From Sphingomonas sp. Root710 (GTDB taxonomy: Bacteria > Pseudomonadota > Alphaproteobacteria > Sphingomonadales > Sphingomonadaceae), in assembly GCF_001429065.1 (NCBI RefSeq), contig NZ_LMIB01000012.1, positions 62,001-126,000 on the forward strand: a stretch of 64,000 nt of DNA, in the 5' to 3' direction. Below are positions 52,789-60,897 of this stretch, piece after piece. The translations under genes and the position numbers were made by a program. Below the pieces are notes generated by a model, which did no database searches, was not told where the DNA came from, and worked only from the letters and a program-made list of their open reading frames with translations. Position 1 is the stretch's first letter. Each line of letters begins with the position of its first letter.

Positions 52789-53910
52789 ATGCCCATCCAG
52801 ACCCTGTTGCTGCGCGTCTTCCTGCCCGCGATCGGCCTTGTCGCGATCGGCCTGGGCCTGCTGACCTACAACCGGCTCTACGCCACCATTCTCGAGGGCT
52901 TCGACCGCAAGCTGATCACCACCAGCACGCTGGCCGGCGCGCTGATCGACGGCCGCGACCATGACCGGCTGATCGCCATTGCCCGCGCCAAGCCCGACGA
53001 GGCCGCTGCCGAAGCTGCCGAGCGAGGCCAGGATTATCTGCGCGCGGTGCGCCCGATGCGGCGGATCCGCGAAGGGCTCGACCTGACCTATCTCTACACC
53101 CAGATATTGGGCGGCAGTCAGGACATCATCTATGTCCTCGACAGCACCCAGGGCGAAGAACATTCGCCGATCGGCGCGGAAGACGATCTCCCCGCAGAGA
53201 CGCTGGCGGGCGTGCGCCGTTCGATCGCGCGCGGCACCGTCCATCTCTCGCCGATCGAATATCAGCAACAATGGGGCCTGCTGAAGACCGCTGCTGCTCC
53301 GCTGCGCGACGGCCGGGGGCGGATCGTCGCCACCGCCGGGGCCGACGTCAACGTGTCGCTGATCCGGGTCGCGACACAGAACGCGCTGTTCACCAGCGTG
53401 GTGATCGGCATGGCGTCGCTGCTCGCCTGCGTGCTCGCGGTGCTCGTCGTCGTGCGCCGCATCGCCCGTCCGCTCGACCGGCTGCGGCAGGAAGCGCTGC
53501 GCATCGCCGGCGGTGATCATCGGCCGCTGGCGGAGTTCCCGGCCCCTCGCGACATCGCCTTGCTCCGGACCTCGCTCGCCGGCAGCGCCGCAACGATGAC
53601 CGGAACGCTGGTCGACCGCCGCAAGGCCCTCGCGGCCGACCAGCAGAAAGCGGCCGCCGAGGAACGCGACGCCCGCCTGCGCACGGCGGCGCAGCACGGC
53701 GCACTCATTTTCACCGGCCCCGACACGGACGATGGCGATGCGCTGCTCCGCCGTGCCGCCGCCGCCCGGATCGCCGAGCGCATCGCCGCCGATCCGGCGC
53801 TGGCCGAACGCATCGGGACTTTCGGCCCCGTGCTGCGCCTGGCCCGCGATGAGACCGCAGCGGTCATGCTCGGCGATGGCCGCATCGTCGAGATCGGAGC
53901 GGCGTCGTGA
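52789..53910 (+). CDS. Membrane sensor protein with HAMP, no output domain
   Basis: A 373-residue protein from ATG 52789 (52777 also possible) that starts at the end of the preceding gene. Helix 1 (LRVFLPAIGLVAIGLGLLTY), a periplasmic domain of about 160 residues including GLDLTYLYTQILGGSQDIIY, helix 2 near 200-225, then a HAMP-like stretch (RRIARPLDRLRQEALRIAGG) and a helical tail. No kinase, cyclase or GGDEF domain follows. It resembles the sensor half of the phosphatase at 48632 and may pass its signal to the separate neighbours. Confidence 0.72.
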   Translation: MPIQTLLLRVFLPAIGLVAIGLGLLTYNRLYATILEGFDRKLITTSTLAGALIDGRDHDRLIAIARAKPDEAAAEAAERGQDYLRAVRPMRRIREGLDLTYLYTQILGGSQDIIYVLDSTQGEEHSPIGAEDDLPAETLAGVRRSIARGTVHLSPIEYQQQWGLLKTAAAPLRDGRGRIVATAGADVNVSLIRVATQNALFTSVVIGMASLLACVLAVLVVVRRIARPLDRLRQEALRIAGGDHRPLAEFPAPRDIALLRTSLAGSAATMTGTLVDRRKALAADQQKAAAEERDARLRTAAQHGALIFTGPDTDDGDALLRRAAAARIAERIAADPALAERIGTFGPVLRLARDETAAVMLGDGRIVEIGAAS

Positions 53911-54272
53911 TCGAAGCCTTGCAACGCCTTCCCGGCTTCGACGCACTCGATCCCGCGACGATCGCCATGATCGTTGCGCGATCGACGGTGCGGCGGTTCG
54001 AATCCGGTCAGCTCATCCTCGCGGCGGGCGACATCGCCGAAACGCTGCTCGCCTGCATCGAAGGCGCGGTGACGGGCGCAGGCGGCTCGGCGGCCCCGCT
54101 CCTGTTCGACGCACCCGGGCTGCTCTTCGGCCTGCCCGCGCGCGAGGATTATCGCGCAGGGCCTGCCGGGCTGACCGCGCTCCAGATCGCCAAGCCGCAC
54201 GCCTTCACCATCGCGCGCGAATTTCCCGAATTCATCGTGTCGCTGATCGGCGCGCAGGAGGCGGGACGATGA
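53907..54272 (+). CDS. Small CRP-type cyclic nucleotide-binding-like protein
   Basis: A 121-residue GTG-started protein overlapping the sensor gene (GTGA) and the next gene (ATGA). The pattern ALQRLPGFDALDPATIAMIV, VRRFESGQLILAAGDIAETL and EGAVTG is that of a CRP-type cNMP-binding beta roll. The phosphate-binding GE...R segment is not recognisable (LFGLPAREDYRAG), so ligand binding may be lost or changed. No DNA-binding domain. It may be a regulatory subunit for the neighbouring membrane proteins. Confidence 0.62.
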   Translation: MIEALQRLPGFDALDPATIAMIVARSTVRRFESGQLILAAGDIAETLLACIEGAVTGAGGSAAPLLFDAPGLLFGLPAREDYRAGPAGLTALQIAKPHAFTIAREFPEFIVSLIGAQEAGR

Positions 54273-55444
54273 GCGTGCGGATCATCCTCGTCCTGCTCGC
54301 GCTGCCGCTGTTCCTGCTGCTCGCCGGGGTCAACAGCCTGCTGCTCTATCGCGAGGAGAGCCGCGATATGGAGGCGGGCCTGCGCGGCCAGGCGCTCGCC
54401 GCCGCCGTCACCGTCGCCGAGTTCGCGCGCGAGGCCGCCGATCCCTTCGCCGATCTCGCCCAGCGGCACCGCCTCGCCGCACTCCACGCATCGACCGGCA
54501 ACATCCCCGGGCTCCGCGCGCTCTATCTGGCCCAGCCCGGCAGGGCGCCGCTCAACCTGCTCGACCGGCCGCTCATCACTGCGCGCAAGATTACGGCGCC
54601 CGCCCGGCCCGAGATCATCGGCACCTGGGAGGACGCGGCGGGCGATCCGCGGATCAGCGCGATCGCGCCCGCCGGGCGCGGCGCGATGGTCGTCGTCGAT
54701 ATAGATGCCCGGCCGCTGGCGCGGATGACCTTCCACCTCAAGCGCCTCGCGGTCGCGCTGGTCGGCGGATCGGCGGTGCTGGCGATCCTGCTGGGGCTGG
54801 TCGTCGGCCGGCGCGTCAGCCGCGAGTTCCGGCGCACCCGCGCGATCATCGCCGCGCATGGTGCCGACGACGATGACGACAGCCTGTCGATCGTCGAGGT
54901 CCGCGACCTCGCCGATGCGATCCAGCTGATCGACAAGAGCGTGACCGACGAGCTTGCCCGGCTCGAGGACAAGCAGCTGATCGCTCCCGGCAGCGCCATA
55001 GCCGAGCTGCGCGCACGGCACTTTCCGGACATTTCCGAACATCATGGCGACGCCGCCCTGTCGATCCGCACCTTGCCGGGCGCGGCGGCGGGCTGCTTCC
55101 ATGTCCACCAACGCTGCGAAACCGGCTTCCTGCTTGCAGCTGGCGAGATCGGTGGCGAGCCGGAGCAAGCCTTCGCCGCAGCCGTCGCGCTGCGCGACTT
55201 CGTGGGCGGGGGCCCAGTGGGGCAGTTCGGGGAGCGCCTCGCGCTCGCGAAAAAGGCCTTCGGCGTAACGCGCGGCGGCGAACCAATCACGCTTGGCGAC
55301 GGTGTCTTTGCGCTACACGGCGCGCAAGCCGCCATGGCGGGCTATGCCGCGCGCAACCCTGGCCTCAATGCCGATGCTCTGACCGCCGATCTCGCGCTGC
55401 TCTTCCCCGAAACCGGAATCATAGCGGCGGTGACGGCGGTTTAA
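54269..55444 (+). CDS. Membrane protein with degenerate SpoIIE-like C-terminus
   Basis: A 391-residue protein from ATG 54269, overlapping the previous stop. Two membrane helices (about 4-26 and 165-185) flank a periplasmic domain, followed by a HAMP-like region and a C-terminal part in which AGCFHVHQRCETGFLLAAGE aligns with the GGDFYD...LVIGDVSG region of SpoIIE phosphatases but lacks the metal aspartates. It may be a pseudo-phosphatase that binds, without dephosphorylating, the STAS partner. The longer open frame upstream is a shadow. Confidence 0.68.
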   Translation: MSVRIILVLLALPLFLLLAGVNSLLLYREESRDMEAGLRGQALAAAVTVAEFAREAADPFADLAQRHRLAALHASTGNIPGLRALYLAQPGRAPLNLLDRPLITARKITAPARPEIIGTWEDAAGDPRISAIAPAGRGAMVVVDIDARPLARMTFHLKRLAVALVGGSAVLAILLGLVVGRRVSREFRRTRAIIAAHGADDDDDSLSIVEVRDLADAIQLIDKSVTDELARLEDKQLIAPGSAIAELRARHFPDISEHHGDAALSIRTLPGAAAGCFHVHQRCETGFLLAAGEIGGEPEQAFAAAVALRDFVGGGPVGQFGERLALAKKAFGVTRGGEPITLGDGVFALHGAQAAMAGYAARNPGLNADALTADLALLFPETGIIAAVTAV

Positions 55445-55457
55445 CGCACAATGATTT

Positions 55458-55541
55458 CGTCACCCCGGGCTTGACCCGGGGTCCCGCTTCCTTCGCACGT
55501 TGGATGGAAAAGCGGGACCCCGGGTCAAGCCCGGGGTGACG
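55458..55541. repeat. Type A REP-like repeat, copy 3
   Basis: An 84-base inverted repeat from CGTCACCCCGGG to CCGGGGTGACG with inner arms GGGGTCCCGCTT and AAGCGGGACCCC, lying 13 bases after one gene and 10 before the end of the convergent STAS gene. Likely transcription-stopping role. Confidence 0.88.
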
Positions 55542-55551
55542 CTAATTCTTG

Positions 55552-55884
55552 CTACCCGATCGCCGCGATCCCCGCCTCGACATCGCTCTCGATCGTGAAG
55601 ATCTTCGAAAAGCCGCTGATGTCGAACACCTCGCGCACCGCGGGCGACAATCCGGTGAGCGCGAGCTTGTTGCCCGCCGCCTTCGCCGCCTTTGCGCCGA
55701 TCAGCAGTACGCGCAGCCCGGCGGAGCTGACATAGGGGACGTCGGCAAGGCTGAGCACCACCGCCTCATGCTCGCGCACGCGCACCGGCAGCACCGCTTC
55801 CAGCTCGCCCGCGCTGCTGCTGTCGAGCCGCCCGGAGGCGGAAATGACCAGCGCGCCGTCTCGGCTATTTTCGATGATGTCCAT
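55552..55884 (-). CDS. STAS-domain anti-anti-sigma factor (RsbV-like)
   Basis: A 110-residue single STAS domain. The phosphorylation-loop sequence DVPYVSSAGLRVLLIG places the target at Ser53/Ser54; the LVISASGRLDSSSAGELE start is typical. Unphosphorylated protein would bind the RsbW-type ATPase, freeing its target. It is the likely substrate of the PP2C phosphatase at 48632 and is divergent from the ATPase gene, 110 bases apart. Confidence 0.93.
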   Translation of the reverse strand: MDIIENSRDGALVISASGRLDSSSAGELEAVLPVRVREHEAVVLSLADVPYVSSAGLRVLLIGAKAAKAAGNKLALTGLSPAVREVFDISGFSKIFTIESDVEAGIAAIG

Positions 55885-55994
55885 CTATATTATTAACCCT
55901 ATGTGCCCCGGTCCGTCCGGCGTCGCTGCATATCAGGAGTGGGTGGTCATTTTCCACACGAATATGGGCCCGTTACCGGCAATGTACGTCTGCC

Positions 55995-56393
55995 ATGGCG
56001 GCTGACTTCGCCCGTTCGATGGCCGCCGACGCGGCGCGGCTGCCCGCGCTGCTCGACGCGATCGAGGCGTGGCTGGGCGACAATGGCGTACCTATGGCGA
56101 AGCTCGCTCCAGTCATGATCGCCTTCGACGAGATATTGAGCAACATCGTCAACTATGGCGGCGGCACACTCGATGTCGCGATAACCCTCGACGATGGCGC
56201 GATGCAGGCGACCGTGGCGGACGACGGTCCGCGCTTCGATCCGCTCGCCCGCCCCGCCCCGGACACCGACGCCACCATCGACGACCGCGCGATCGGCGGC
56301 CTGGGCATCCATCTCGTCCGCGAGATGATGGACGAGGTCGCCTATGCCTACGAAAATGGCCGGAACCGGCTGACATTCCGCAAGACTTTCTAG
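55995..56393 (+). CDS. RsbW-type serine kinase / anti-sigma ATPase
   Basis: A 132-residue GHKL ATPase with the N box DEILSNIVNYG, G1 box DDGPRFDP and G2 box GGLGIHLVREMMDEV. Such proteins phosphorylate STAS antagonists and hold a sigma factor. No sigma factor is encoded in this window, so the output target is elsewhere or is not a sigma factor. Confidence 0.92.
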   Translation: MAADFARSMAADAARLPALLDAIEAWLGDNGVPMAKLAPVMIAFDEILSNIVNYGGGTLDVAITLDDGAMQATVADDGPRFDPLARPAPDTDATIDDRAIGGLGIHLVREMMDEVAYAYENGRNRLTFRKTF

Positions 56394-56435
56394 GGATTTG
56401 CGCGTAGGAAACGGGCCTTGCGAAAGGGCTGAGCA

Positions 56436-56903
56436 ATGACGTCTGCGCCGGACAGGGCAACGGCACGACAGGATGATGACGACGAAGCACTCGAGGTCGT
56501 TCGCCTCGATGAGCTGCGCGGGCTGGGTGTGCGTGCGCGCCGTGCTTTCCCGGCCGGCGACGTCATCCATCGCTTCGCGGGCGTCGTCAGCGAAACCCTC
56601 TGCCAGCACAGCCTTCAGGTCGACGCCAGCCGCCATATCAGCGGCACCCGCTATATCGGCTATCTCAGCCATGGCTGCGATCCCAATGCCAGGCTCGACA
56701 TGACCGGCTTCACCCTCGCCGCGCTGCGCGACATCAAGGCGGGCGATATCGTCACGGTCGACTATGCGGCGACCGAGGACCGGCTGCACCGCCAGTTCGC
56801 CTGCCGCTGCGCCGCCCCTGCCTGCCGCGGCTGGATCACCGGGCGCGACGAACGGCCCAATGCCGAAGGCGAGCAATGGCTCGCTACCCGCGATGTCCGC
56901 TGA
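56436..56903 (+). CDS. SET-domain protein
   Basis: A 155-residue SET-domain protein, the eukaryote-like lysine methyltransferase fold. It shows GLGVRARRAFPAGDVIHRFAG, YIGYLSHGCDPNARLD (the pseudoknot NHxCxPN motif in altered form), IVTVDYAATED (ExxFDY-like tyrosine) and a post-SET cysteine cluster FACRCAAPACRGW. Substrate unknown: a protein lysine or a small molecule. It overlaps the following decarboxylase by 11 bases, so the two are surely co-expressed. Confidence 0.85.
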   Translation: MTSAPDRATARQDDDDEALEVVRLDELRGLGVRARRAFPAGDVIHRFAGVVSETLCQHSLQVDASRHISGTRYIGYLSHGCDPNARLDMTGFTLAALRDIKAGDIVTVDYAATEDRLHRQFACRCAAPACRGWITGRDERPNAEGEQWLATRDVR

Positions 56904-58095
56904 CTGGTGGGTGCGCGACGATCTACGGCGTGAGGATGGCCGGCTGATCTTCGCGGGGCAGGACGCCGCCGCCCTCGCTGACCAATATGATCGCCCGCTC
57001 TTCGTCTATAGCGGCGCGCGCATCCGCGCCAATCTCGATCGGCTGCGCGGTGCGCTCGCCGCCTCGGGCTGCGATCACCGCCTCTATTATGCGATGAAGT
57101 GCAACCGCTTCCCGCCGCTGCTCCGCATGCTCGCGGAGACCGGCGCGATCGGCATCGACATCTGCTCACCCGACGAGCTCGACCTCGCGATCGCCTCCGG
57201 GATCCCGGCGGTGAATATCAGCTTCACCGGCACCAGCGTCGCGAACCGCGATCTCGACCGTCTCCTCGCCGAACCCGATCTCCACATAAACTGCGACTCG
57301 CTCAGCCAAATCCGCCGCATCGGCGAGCGGACGCCGGGCCGCGCGATCGGCATCCGGGTCAATCCCGGCTACGGCACCGGCTATGGCGACAATGAACGGC
57401 TGAGCTATGCAGGCGAGCGGACCAGCAAGTTCGGCATCTATCGCGAACAATGGGCCGAGGCGCTGGCGCTCGCGGCGGCGCACCGGCTGACCATCACGAC
57501 GATCCATTTCCATGTCGGCTGCGGCTATCTGTCGCAGCAGCTCGACGCCTGGGGGCGCGCGGTCGGCGCGGCGGCGGATTTCCTCGCCGACCTGCCCGAT
57601 GCCCGCACGGTCAACATCGGCGGCGGCCTCGGCCTCCCGCACAAGGCGGGCGATACGCCGCTCGATCTCGACCGCTGGGCGGCGATCATCGGCCGCCATT
57701 TCGGCGGACGCGGACTGACGGTCGCGGTCGAGCCTGGCGACTATCTGGTCAAGGACGCCGGGCTGCTGCTGCTCAGCGTCGTCGGTGTCGAGCGCAAGCG
57801 CGACACCCTGTTCGTCGCGGTCGACGGCGGCTTCAATCTCCACCCCGAACCCGCCCATTACGGCCTGCCTTGCGAGCCGGTGGCCTGCGTCGTCGCCGAT
57901 CCCGATCGCACCGCCTGGCAACCGGTCACCCTGGCCGGCAACGTCAACGAGGCGCTCGACCTGTGGGCCGAGGACCACCCCATGCCGCCGCTTGCCGAGG
58001 GTGACCGCATCGCCCTCATCAACGCCGGCGGCTACGGCTCAGCGATGAGCTCTAACCACTGCATGCGCGGCGACTTTTTCGAGCTGCTGATTTAA
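56893..58095 (+). CDS. PLP-dependent Orn/DAP/Lys-type decarboxylase
   Basis: A 400-residue fold-type III (alanine racemase fold) decarboxylase from ATG 56893. The PLP lysine is in LYYAMKCNRFPP; HFHVGCGYLS, VNIGGGLGLP and VEPGDYLV bind the cofactor phosphate, and the C-terminus has LINAGGYGSAMSSNH. The usual C-x-S/T-D substrate motif is replaced near GNVNEALD, so the substrate is probably not plain diaminopimelate or ornithine. Translationally coupled to the SET gene. Its stop overlaps the convergent GGDEF-EAL stop. Confidence 0.87.
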   Translation: MSADWWVRDDLRREDGRLIFAGQDAAALADQYDRPLFVYSGARIRANLDRLRGALAASGCDHRLYYAMKCNRFPPLLRMLAETGAIGIDICSPDELDLAIASGIPAVNISFTGTSVANRDLDRLLAEPDLHINCDSLSQIRRIGERTPGRAIGIRVNPGYGTGYGDNERLSYAGERTSKFGIYREQWAEALALAAAHRLTITTIHFHVGCGYLSQQLDAWGRAVGAAADFLADLPDARTVNIGGGLGLPHKAGDTPLDLDRWAAIIGRHFGGRGLTVAVEPGDYLVKDAGLLLLSVVGVERKRDTLFVAVDGGFNLHPEPAHYGLPCEPVACVVADPDRTAWQPVTLAGNVNEALDLWAEDHPMPPLAEGDRIALINAGGYGSAMSSNHCMRGDFFELLI

Positions 58096-60326
58096 GCGGG
58101 GTCCGCTCCCTGCCGACCGGAGAAACGGGCTTCGACATCGCTCGCGCTCATCGGCGCGGCAAGCAGAAAGCCTTGCAGGACGTCGCAGCCGATGCTGGTC
58201 AGATAGAGCCGCTGCTGCTCGGTTTCGATGCCCTCGGCGGTGGTTGTGAGGCCGCTGATCCGAGCAAGATCGACGATCGCCTGAACCACCGGGCTGCCGC
58301 CTACGCCGGGCTGGATCGTCGCGACGAAGCTCCGGTCGATCTTGATCCGGTCGATGTCGAGCCCGCCGAGATGCTTGAACGACGAATAGCCGGTGCCGAA
58401 ATCGTCGAGCGCGATCCTGATTCCGATGTCGCGGAGCCAGCCGAGATTGCTGCGGCACTTCTCGCTGCTCTCCAGAAAGCTGGACTCGGTGATCTCGAGC
58501 TCCAGCCGGCCGGGCGACAGGCGCGTGCGCTTGAGGATCGCATAGACCCGCTCGGCGAGCGTCACATTGCGCAGCTGCACCGCCGACAGGTTGACCGCGA
58601 CGCTTCCCGCGGGCCACCGCGCCGCCGCGAAACAGGCCTGTTCGAGCACCCATTCGTTAAGCGTCTCGATCAGTCCGCACTCCTCGGCGATGGGCACGAA
58701 GGTGTCGGGCGGAATCGGCCCGCGTGTCTCGTGGTTCCAGCGGATCAGCGCTTCGGCGCCAAGCGCCGCACCGCCCTGCGCGGCGAAGAAGGGCTGGTAG
58801 ACCACGCTCAAACCGTCGCCGGTGCGCATCGCCTCGCGCAGTTCGCGCTCGATCTCGTTGCGCTCGCGGATGCGGTCGCCCATCGCTTCGGTGAAGAAAC
58901 TGTGGCGGCGGCGTCCGCCATGCTTCGCGTCGTACAGGGCGATGTCCGCCCGGCGGACCAGCTCGACCGGATCGGTGCCGTCGGCCGGCGCCACCGACAG
59001 GCCGATGCTCGCGCCGATCAGCACCTCGCCATGGCCGAGGTCGACCGGCCGGGCCAGCGCCTTGTGGATCTTGCGGGCAAGCCGTTCGCCGCTCCTGGCG
59101 GCATTGTCGCCGACATGGACGATAGCGAACTCGTCACCGCCCAGCCGGGCGACCAGATCCCCCGGTGCGACACTGTTGAGCACCCGCGCCAGCGCGCAGA
59201 TCAGCAGGTCGCCGGTCGGATGGCCGAGATGGTCGTTCACATTCTTGAAGTGATCGAGATCGACATAGAGCAGTGCCAGCGACCGGCCCCCGCCGAGCCG
59301 TGACAGTTCCTGGTTCAGCCGCCGGTCGAACAGCGCGCGATTGGCGAGACCGGTCAGCGGATCATGATCGGCGAGATGCTGGGCCTGCGAACGGGCAGCG
59401 CTCAGCTGGAGGGTGCTCCGGCTGATCCGGTACAGCAGCCAGCCGATCGTTCCGAACACCAGCAGCAGCGAGATCACCAGCGCGGGCGTCACCTGCCCCA
59501 GCATCGCCGTGCCAGGACGGAAGGGTATCCAGACGAAATAGCCGATCACATTGCCCGCGCGCGTGCGCAGCGGCACCCGGCTGATGTCTTCGTCATCGGG
59601 CGGCGCCGGCGCGAAATGCCCGCCCTCGAGCTGATAGCGCCGTGCCAGATCGGCGATGAAACTGCCGTCGAGATAGCGGATGCTGATGTGGAAATATTCG
59701 GTGCCGGGCGTCTGCGGAATCTCGCCGGTGTCGGTCACGACCGGCTTGACGCTGATGATCGCCGGGTGGCCGTGGACCGTGCCGAGGTCGATCGCGCCGG
59801 GGGTCAGCACGGAACTAGCCCGGGCCGTCTTCACACCGCCGCGCATCTTGGCGCGCAACTCGGCGATCAGCGGCGCGGCGACGGTGCCGGCCGAGCGGCC
59901 ATATTCGTCGGCATCCCGGCGGCGGCCCTCGCGCATCGCATAGACGGGCCGGTCGTCCTGATCGACGATGAATATCTCGTCATGGCCGTAATAGGTGTGG
60001 AACCAGATGCCGAGATTATCATCGAGCCATTTCAGGTCGCGCGGCTTCGTGCGCAGCGCGACGACGCTGTCGTCCCAGACGGTGGCGGCTTCCTGGTCGT
60101 GCGCGATCGTCCGGAAACTCTGCTCCAGCACCGTCGCGATCACGTGCTGCTGGCGATCGATCGACAGGTCGTCCGACTTGCGCGCGGCGACCCAGACGAA
60201 GACAGCGACCAGCGCCGCCATGAGGAAGACGATCAGCAGGGCGCGGATGATGATCTGCGAGACGATCGCCTCGCGCCCGCCCGGCGCAGCGGCCATGAGC
60301 CGGCGCTGGATGCGCTCGATCACCAA
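58092..60326 (-). CDS. CHASE4-GGDEF-EAL cyclic di-GMP protein
   Basis: A 744-residue membrane protein (GTG start; ATG 60296 possible). Helix 1 at about 24-46, a periplasmic CHASE4-like domain with WDDSVVALRTKPRDLKWLDD, helix 2 near 275-295, then GGDEF (RLGGDEFAIV, about 396-400, intact) and EAL (EALIRWN near 525 and DDFGTGYSSFKHLGGLDIDR, intact). Both synthesis and breakdown of c-di-GMP are possible; net activity cannot be read from sequence. With fliMNO it hints at motility control. Confidence 0.95.
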   Translation of the reverse strand: MVIERIQRRLMAAAPGGREAIVSQIIIRALLIVFLMAALVAVFVWVAARKSDDLSIDRQQHVIATVLEQSFRTIAHDQEAATVWDDSVVALRTKPRDLKWLDDNLGIWFHTYYGHDEIFIVDQDDRPVYAMREGRRRDADEYGRSAGTVAAPLIAELRAKMRGGVKTARASSVLTPGAIDLGTVHGHPAIISVKPVVTDTGEIPQTPGTEYFHISIRYLDGSFIADLARRYQLEGGHFAPAPPDDEDISRVPLRTRAGNVIGYFVWIPFRPGTAMLGQVTPALVISLLLVFGTIGWLLYRISRSTLQLSAARSQAQHLADHDPLTGLANRALFDRRLNQELSRLGGGRSLALLYVDLDHFKNVNDHLGHPTGDLLICALARVLNSVAPGDLVARLGGDEFAIVHVGDNAARSGERLARKIHKALARPVDLGHGEVLIGASIGLSVAPADGTDPVELVRRADIALYDAKHGGRRRHSFFTEAMGDRIRERNEIERELREAMRTGDGLSVVYQPFFAAQGGAALGAEALIRWNHETRGPIPPDTFVPIAEECGLIETLNEWVLEQACFAAARWPAGSVAVNLSAVQLRNVTLAERVYAILKRTRLSPGRLELEITESSFLESSEKCRSNLGWLRDIGIRIALDDFGTGYSSFKHLGGLDIDRIKIDRSFVATIQPGVGGSPVVQAIVDLARISGLTTTAEGIETEQQRLYLTSIGCDVLQGFLLAAPMSASDVEARFSGRQGADPA

Positions 60327-60454
60327 CGGACGCTTCTCACCCGCAGCGACATGACAAACTCAACGCTCCCCAACTACCCCGTGGTCTTCCTAGCCGAGAT
60401 TGCCGGGCTTGGCCATGGCAAGCTTCGCGGCTGGCGGGGCGTGTCAGGGCGGCC

Positions 60455-60637
60455 TCAGTCGCGGCCGCGCAGCGCCGCGTCGATCGCCTGGGCTTCGCGC
60501 TCGAACATCGCGGCCATCGCCATCAGCCGCTCGCGCTCGTCCTCGCTTGCCGCATTATGCGCGAGCAGGCGGGACCGGGCTGCTTCCTTCCGCAGCCGCG
60601 CCGCGCTTCCCTTCGATGTTCCTGCCATCCCGGTCAT
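60455..60637 (-). CDS. Small helical protein of unknown function
   Basis: A 60-codon frame from ATG 60637 (or 57 from 60628) reading MTGMAGTSKGSAARLRKEAA and ending AQAIDAALRGRD. The sequence is charged and alpha-helical with plausible coding composition. The frame extends to 60883 but the upstream part does not look coding. I do not recognise a family. Confidence 0.5.
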   Translation of the reverse strand: MTGMAGTSKGSAARLRKEAARSRLLAHNAASEDERERLMAMAAMFEREAQAIDAALRGRD

Positions 60638-60897
60638 ATCAGCACGGCGAGTCGGACGCTGCCGCAGCCCGCGACATGGGCGCGTAGGCCCATGAGACGA
60701 CCGCCGGTCCGGTAGCTTAGAATCGCACCGCGCATGAATCTCCCCCGAGTCAGCCCTGCTGACGCCAGTAAGCCTGTCGCGAAGCGGACACAATCGCTGG
60801 TTTTGATCCGTTATGGACCGTCCGGAGCCCGCAAACGTCATAAGCTTGTAATCGATGGCGTCCAAACTGGGCTGTTCCCGCAATATTCGGATAACCC

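Noticed and set aside
47641-54272. Pycsar or CBASS antiphage system
   Set aside because: A cyclase-like protein and a cNMP-binding-like protein occur, but they are 5.5 kb apart, both are degenerate, and no TIR, nuclease or membrane-killing effector is linked.
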